From NCBI RefSeq assembly GCF_001429725.1, contig NZ_LMHV01000023.1:767-64766 (forward strand): DNA of 64,000 nucleotides, in the 5' to 3' direction. The notes under the pieces were generated by a model. The model saw nothing but the letters and a program-made list of their open reading frames with translations. It was not told the DNA's origin and searched no databases. Both the position numbers and the translations under genes were made by a program. Of this stretch, positions 62,442-64,000 are shown in pieces. Numbering within the stretch: the stretch's first letter is position 1; each line of letters starts with the position of its first letter. The DNA is from Rhizobium sp. Root708. Its GTDB lineage: Bacteria > Pseudomonadota > Alphaproteobacteria > Rhizobiales > Rhizobiaceae.

Positions 62442-62507
62442 ATGATTGACCAGTTTTCCGACCATCTGCGACACGCCATCCGTCTCGATTGGACGATCCA
62501 CCGCTAG
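62442..62507 (+). CDS. 21-residue ORF between riboswitch and btuF-type gene
   Basis: ATG with AAGGAG five bases upstream opens a short frame encoding MIDQFSDHLRHAIRLDWTIH plus R and a TAG stop. It lies right after the riboswitch and its hairpin, 74 bases before the binding-protein gene, so it is the first thing translated from this mRNA. It may be a leader that relays the riboswitch signal, or a small B12-regulated protein. Confidence 0.5.
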   Translation: MIDQFSDHLRHAIRLDWTIHR

Positions 62508-62581
62508 CATTGCTTTCCGTCGTTGCCGACGCATGCACGGCGAGACCGCTAGCTGCCTTCTTTCCAATCAGAGAGTTTCCT

Positions 62582-63598
62582 ATGCGATATCTTCTGCAGA
62601 GCCTTTCCCTTGCGCTCGCGCTTGCCGGCATTTCAGCGCCGGCGTTCGCCGCCACCCAATATCCCCTGACAGTCACAAATTGCGGTCAGACCCTGACCTT
62701 CGAGAAGCCGCCGACAAAGATCGTATCGATCGGTCAGGGCATGACCGAGGTGCTGTTCTCGCTCGGGCTTGCCGACAAGATTTCAGGCACCGCCGTCTGG
62801 GTCGGCCCGGTTCTGCCGCAATACGCCGATGCCAACAGCAAGATAAGACGCTTGGCCGACAACGATCCGAGCTTCGAATCCGTGGTTGCCGCTGAGCCGA
62901 ATCTGGTCACCGCCGAGTTTGAATGGCACGTCGGGCCTCAAGGATCAGTCGGCAAGCGCGAACAGTTCAGCGATCTGGGCATCAGCACCTACATCGCACC
63001 GGCCGATTGCGTGGCGAAGATCAACGCGGAAGGTGGCGACGGCGTGCGCAAGGAATTGTTCACGATGGACCTGATCTACCGGGAGATCGCCGAGCTTTCC
63101 GAGATTTTTGATATCGGGGACCGTGGCGACGCACTGATCGCAGAACTAAAAAAGCGCGAGGCCGATGCGGTTGCTTCCTTGGGTCTGGCGCCGGGCAAGA
63201 ACCTGCCTGTCCTCTTCTGGTTCTCCAGCAAGGAGGTCAGGGGCGACGCCTTCATCGCCGGTAAGAACAGCGCGCCTGCCTACATCCTGAAGACGCTCGG
63301 CGCCCGTAACGTCGTTGCGACCGAGGAAGAATGGCCGCTGGTCGGGTGGGAGACGATCTCTGAGGCCAATCCCGCGGTCATCGTCATAGCCACGATGGAC
63401 CGCCGGCGCTATGCCGCCGATGACCCCGCGGTGAAGATCGAGTTCCTCGAAACCGATCCTGTGACGAAGGAGCTTGACGCGGTCAAGAACAAGCGCTTCG
63501 TCATGATGGACGCGCAATCGATGAACCCGACGATCCGGACCATCGACGGCATCGAGATCCTGGCGAACGGCATCAAATCCTTCGGTCTGTCGCAGTGA
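62582..63598 (+). CDS. ABC substrate-binding protein, BtuF/FecB type
   Basis: A 338-residue periplasmic binding protein. Signal peptide LLQSLSLALALAGISAPAFA, then the helical-backbone fold: TKIVSIGQGMTEVLFSLGLA, DPSFESVVAAEPNLVTAEFE and VVATEEEWPLVGWETISEAN. The cobalamin riboswitch upstream argues for a corrinoid, cobalt complex or precursor as ligand. ATG at 62582 is preceded by GAGAG. The permease gene starts before this gene ends. Confidence 0.85.
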   Translation: MRYLLQSLSLALALAGISAPAFAATQYPLTVTNCGQTLTFEKPPTKIVSIGQGMTEVLFSLGLADKISGTAVWVGPVLPQYADANSKIRRLADNDPSFESVVAAEPNLVTAEFEWHVGPQGSVGKREQFSDLGISTYIAPADCVAKINAEGGDGVRKELFTMDLIYREIAELSEIFDIGDRGDALIAELKKREADAVASLGLAPGKNLPVLFWFSSKEVRGDAFIAGKNSAPAYILKTLGARNVVATEEEWPLVGWETISEANPAVIVIATMDRRRYAADDPAVKIEFLETDPVTKELDAVKNKRFVMMDAQSMNPTIRTIDGIEILANGIKSFGLSQ

Positions 63599-64000
63599 GC
63601 GATATCGGTTCTGCGCAGAGGAGATGGTGGGCGTTTGGCGCGCTCACCGTCGCAGCAATCCTGGCCCTCGGCTTTGTGGTCAGCTTTGCCGTGTCGATCG
63701 GCGAGATCGCGATACCGGTCGACACGACGGCAAAGGTCGTGTCGAACCGGCTGTTTGGGACGACCTTCGAACTGAGCCGCATCCATCAGGGCATCGTGTG
63801 GGACTACAGGCTCAGCCGCGCGCTGGTGGCGGCAAGCACCGGTGCCTCACTGGCTCTCAGCGGCGCGATCCTGCAGGCGCTCTTGCGCAATCCACTTGCC
63901 GAACCCTACGTCCTCGGTATCTCTGCCGGGGCGTCCACCGGCGCGGTTTCGGTCATGATCCTTGGCCTGGGCTATGGTGTGCTCGGCCTGTCCGGCGGAG
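63595..64000 (+). CDS. FecCD-type ABC permease, truncated at window edge
   Basis: GTG at 63595 overlaps the stop of the binding-protein gene. The first 135 codons are present: a hydrophobic first helix (FGALTVAAILALGFVVSFAV), WDYRLSRALVAASTGASLAL and LQALLRNPLAEPYVLGISAG, the last a hallmark of FecCD/BtuC permeases. It continues past 64000 and should be followed by an ATPase. Confidence 0.88.
   Translation, partial: MSDIGSAQRRWWAFGALTVAAILALGFVVSFAVSIGEIAIPVDTTAKVVSNRLFGTTFELSRIHQGIVWDYRLSRALVAASTGASLALSGAILQALLRNPLAEPYVLGISAGASTGAVSVMILGLGYGVLGLSGG

Overview
The window looks like a chromosomal or large-replicon segment from an alphaproteobacterium of the order Hyphomicrobiales, probably Rhizobiaceae (Rhizobium, Agrobacterium or Ensifer type). 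The basis is GC-rich coding sequence, dense operons joined by ATGA or GTGA overlaps, many transporters and LysR, GntR, AraC and AsnC regulators, OpgC, UgpC-type sugar transport, small stress proteins of rhizobial style and a cobalamin riboswitch. No rRNA, tRNA, CRISPR array, prophage or intact insertion sequence was seen.

Layout. 1-8757: an Fsr-like MFS efflux protein, an OpgC-type membrane protein, a LuxR-type regulator, a membrane-anchored hypothetical, a GFA protein, and a GlxA-type AraC regulator followed by a MOSC protein. 8799-13255: a leftward catabolic operon (GntR regulator, DapA-family lyase, aldehyde dehydrogenase, FAD amine oxidase, betaine-type ABC permeases). It has an internal deletion that joins the start of the oxidase gene to the end of a permease gene. 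13726-16747: small stress and secreted proteins, then an AraC regulator divergent from a GH4 alpha-galactosidase. 16907-25086: a complete amino-sugar (probably galactosamine-type) uptake and catabolism operon: DeoR regulator, sugar kinase, binding protein, two permeases, SIS-domain isomerase, GatZ/KbaZ and ATPase.

25123-33082: a secreted protein, a DadA-like oxidase with an EamA exporter, a candidate small RNA with an anti-Shine-Dalgarno loop, an ECF sigma factor leading a DUF4142 and cupredoxin operon, a DUF3095 protein with cyclase-like motifs, and a CPA1 sodium/proton antiporter. 33225-38574: aldo/keto reductase and MFS with a divergent LysR gene, a DUF763 protein, and rpsU preceded by an unlisted 50-codon gene. 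38795-42530: a sulfur operon (class V PLP enzyme, persulfide dioxygenase, TauE/SafE exporter) divergent from an AsnC regulator. 42564-49835: small envelope and stress proteins, Dps, a cyclic-nucleotide-domain flavoprotein that lacks the thioredoxin reductase cysteines, a UBP zinc finger, an old yellow enzyme and a CopC-like protein.

49929-64000: a CDC48-type double AAA ATPase, a monooxygenase/MFS/LysR module, an AraC gene, a TetR gene divergent from a TetX-like monooxygenase with clear operators between them, a decayed alpha/beta hydrolase, a PdxH-like oxidase, a methyltransferase divergent from a GcvA-like regulator, and a cobalamin riboswitch driving a BtuF/FecCD-type ABC importer that runs off the right edge.

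The most notable items are the deletion fusion at 9752-10121, the cysteine-to-sulfite-like operon, the antisense-SD small RNA, the riboswitch with a 21-residue ORF before btuF, and the DUF3095 protein. No wholly new multi-gene system is claimed. Functions rest on reading motifs by eye, without database searches.
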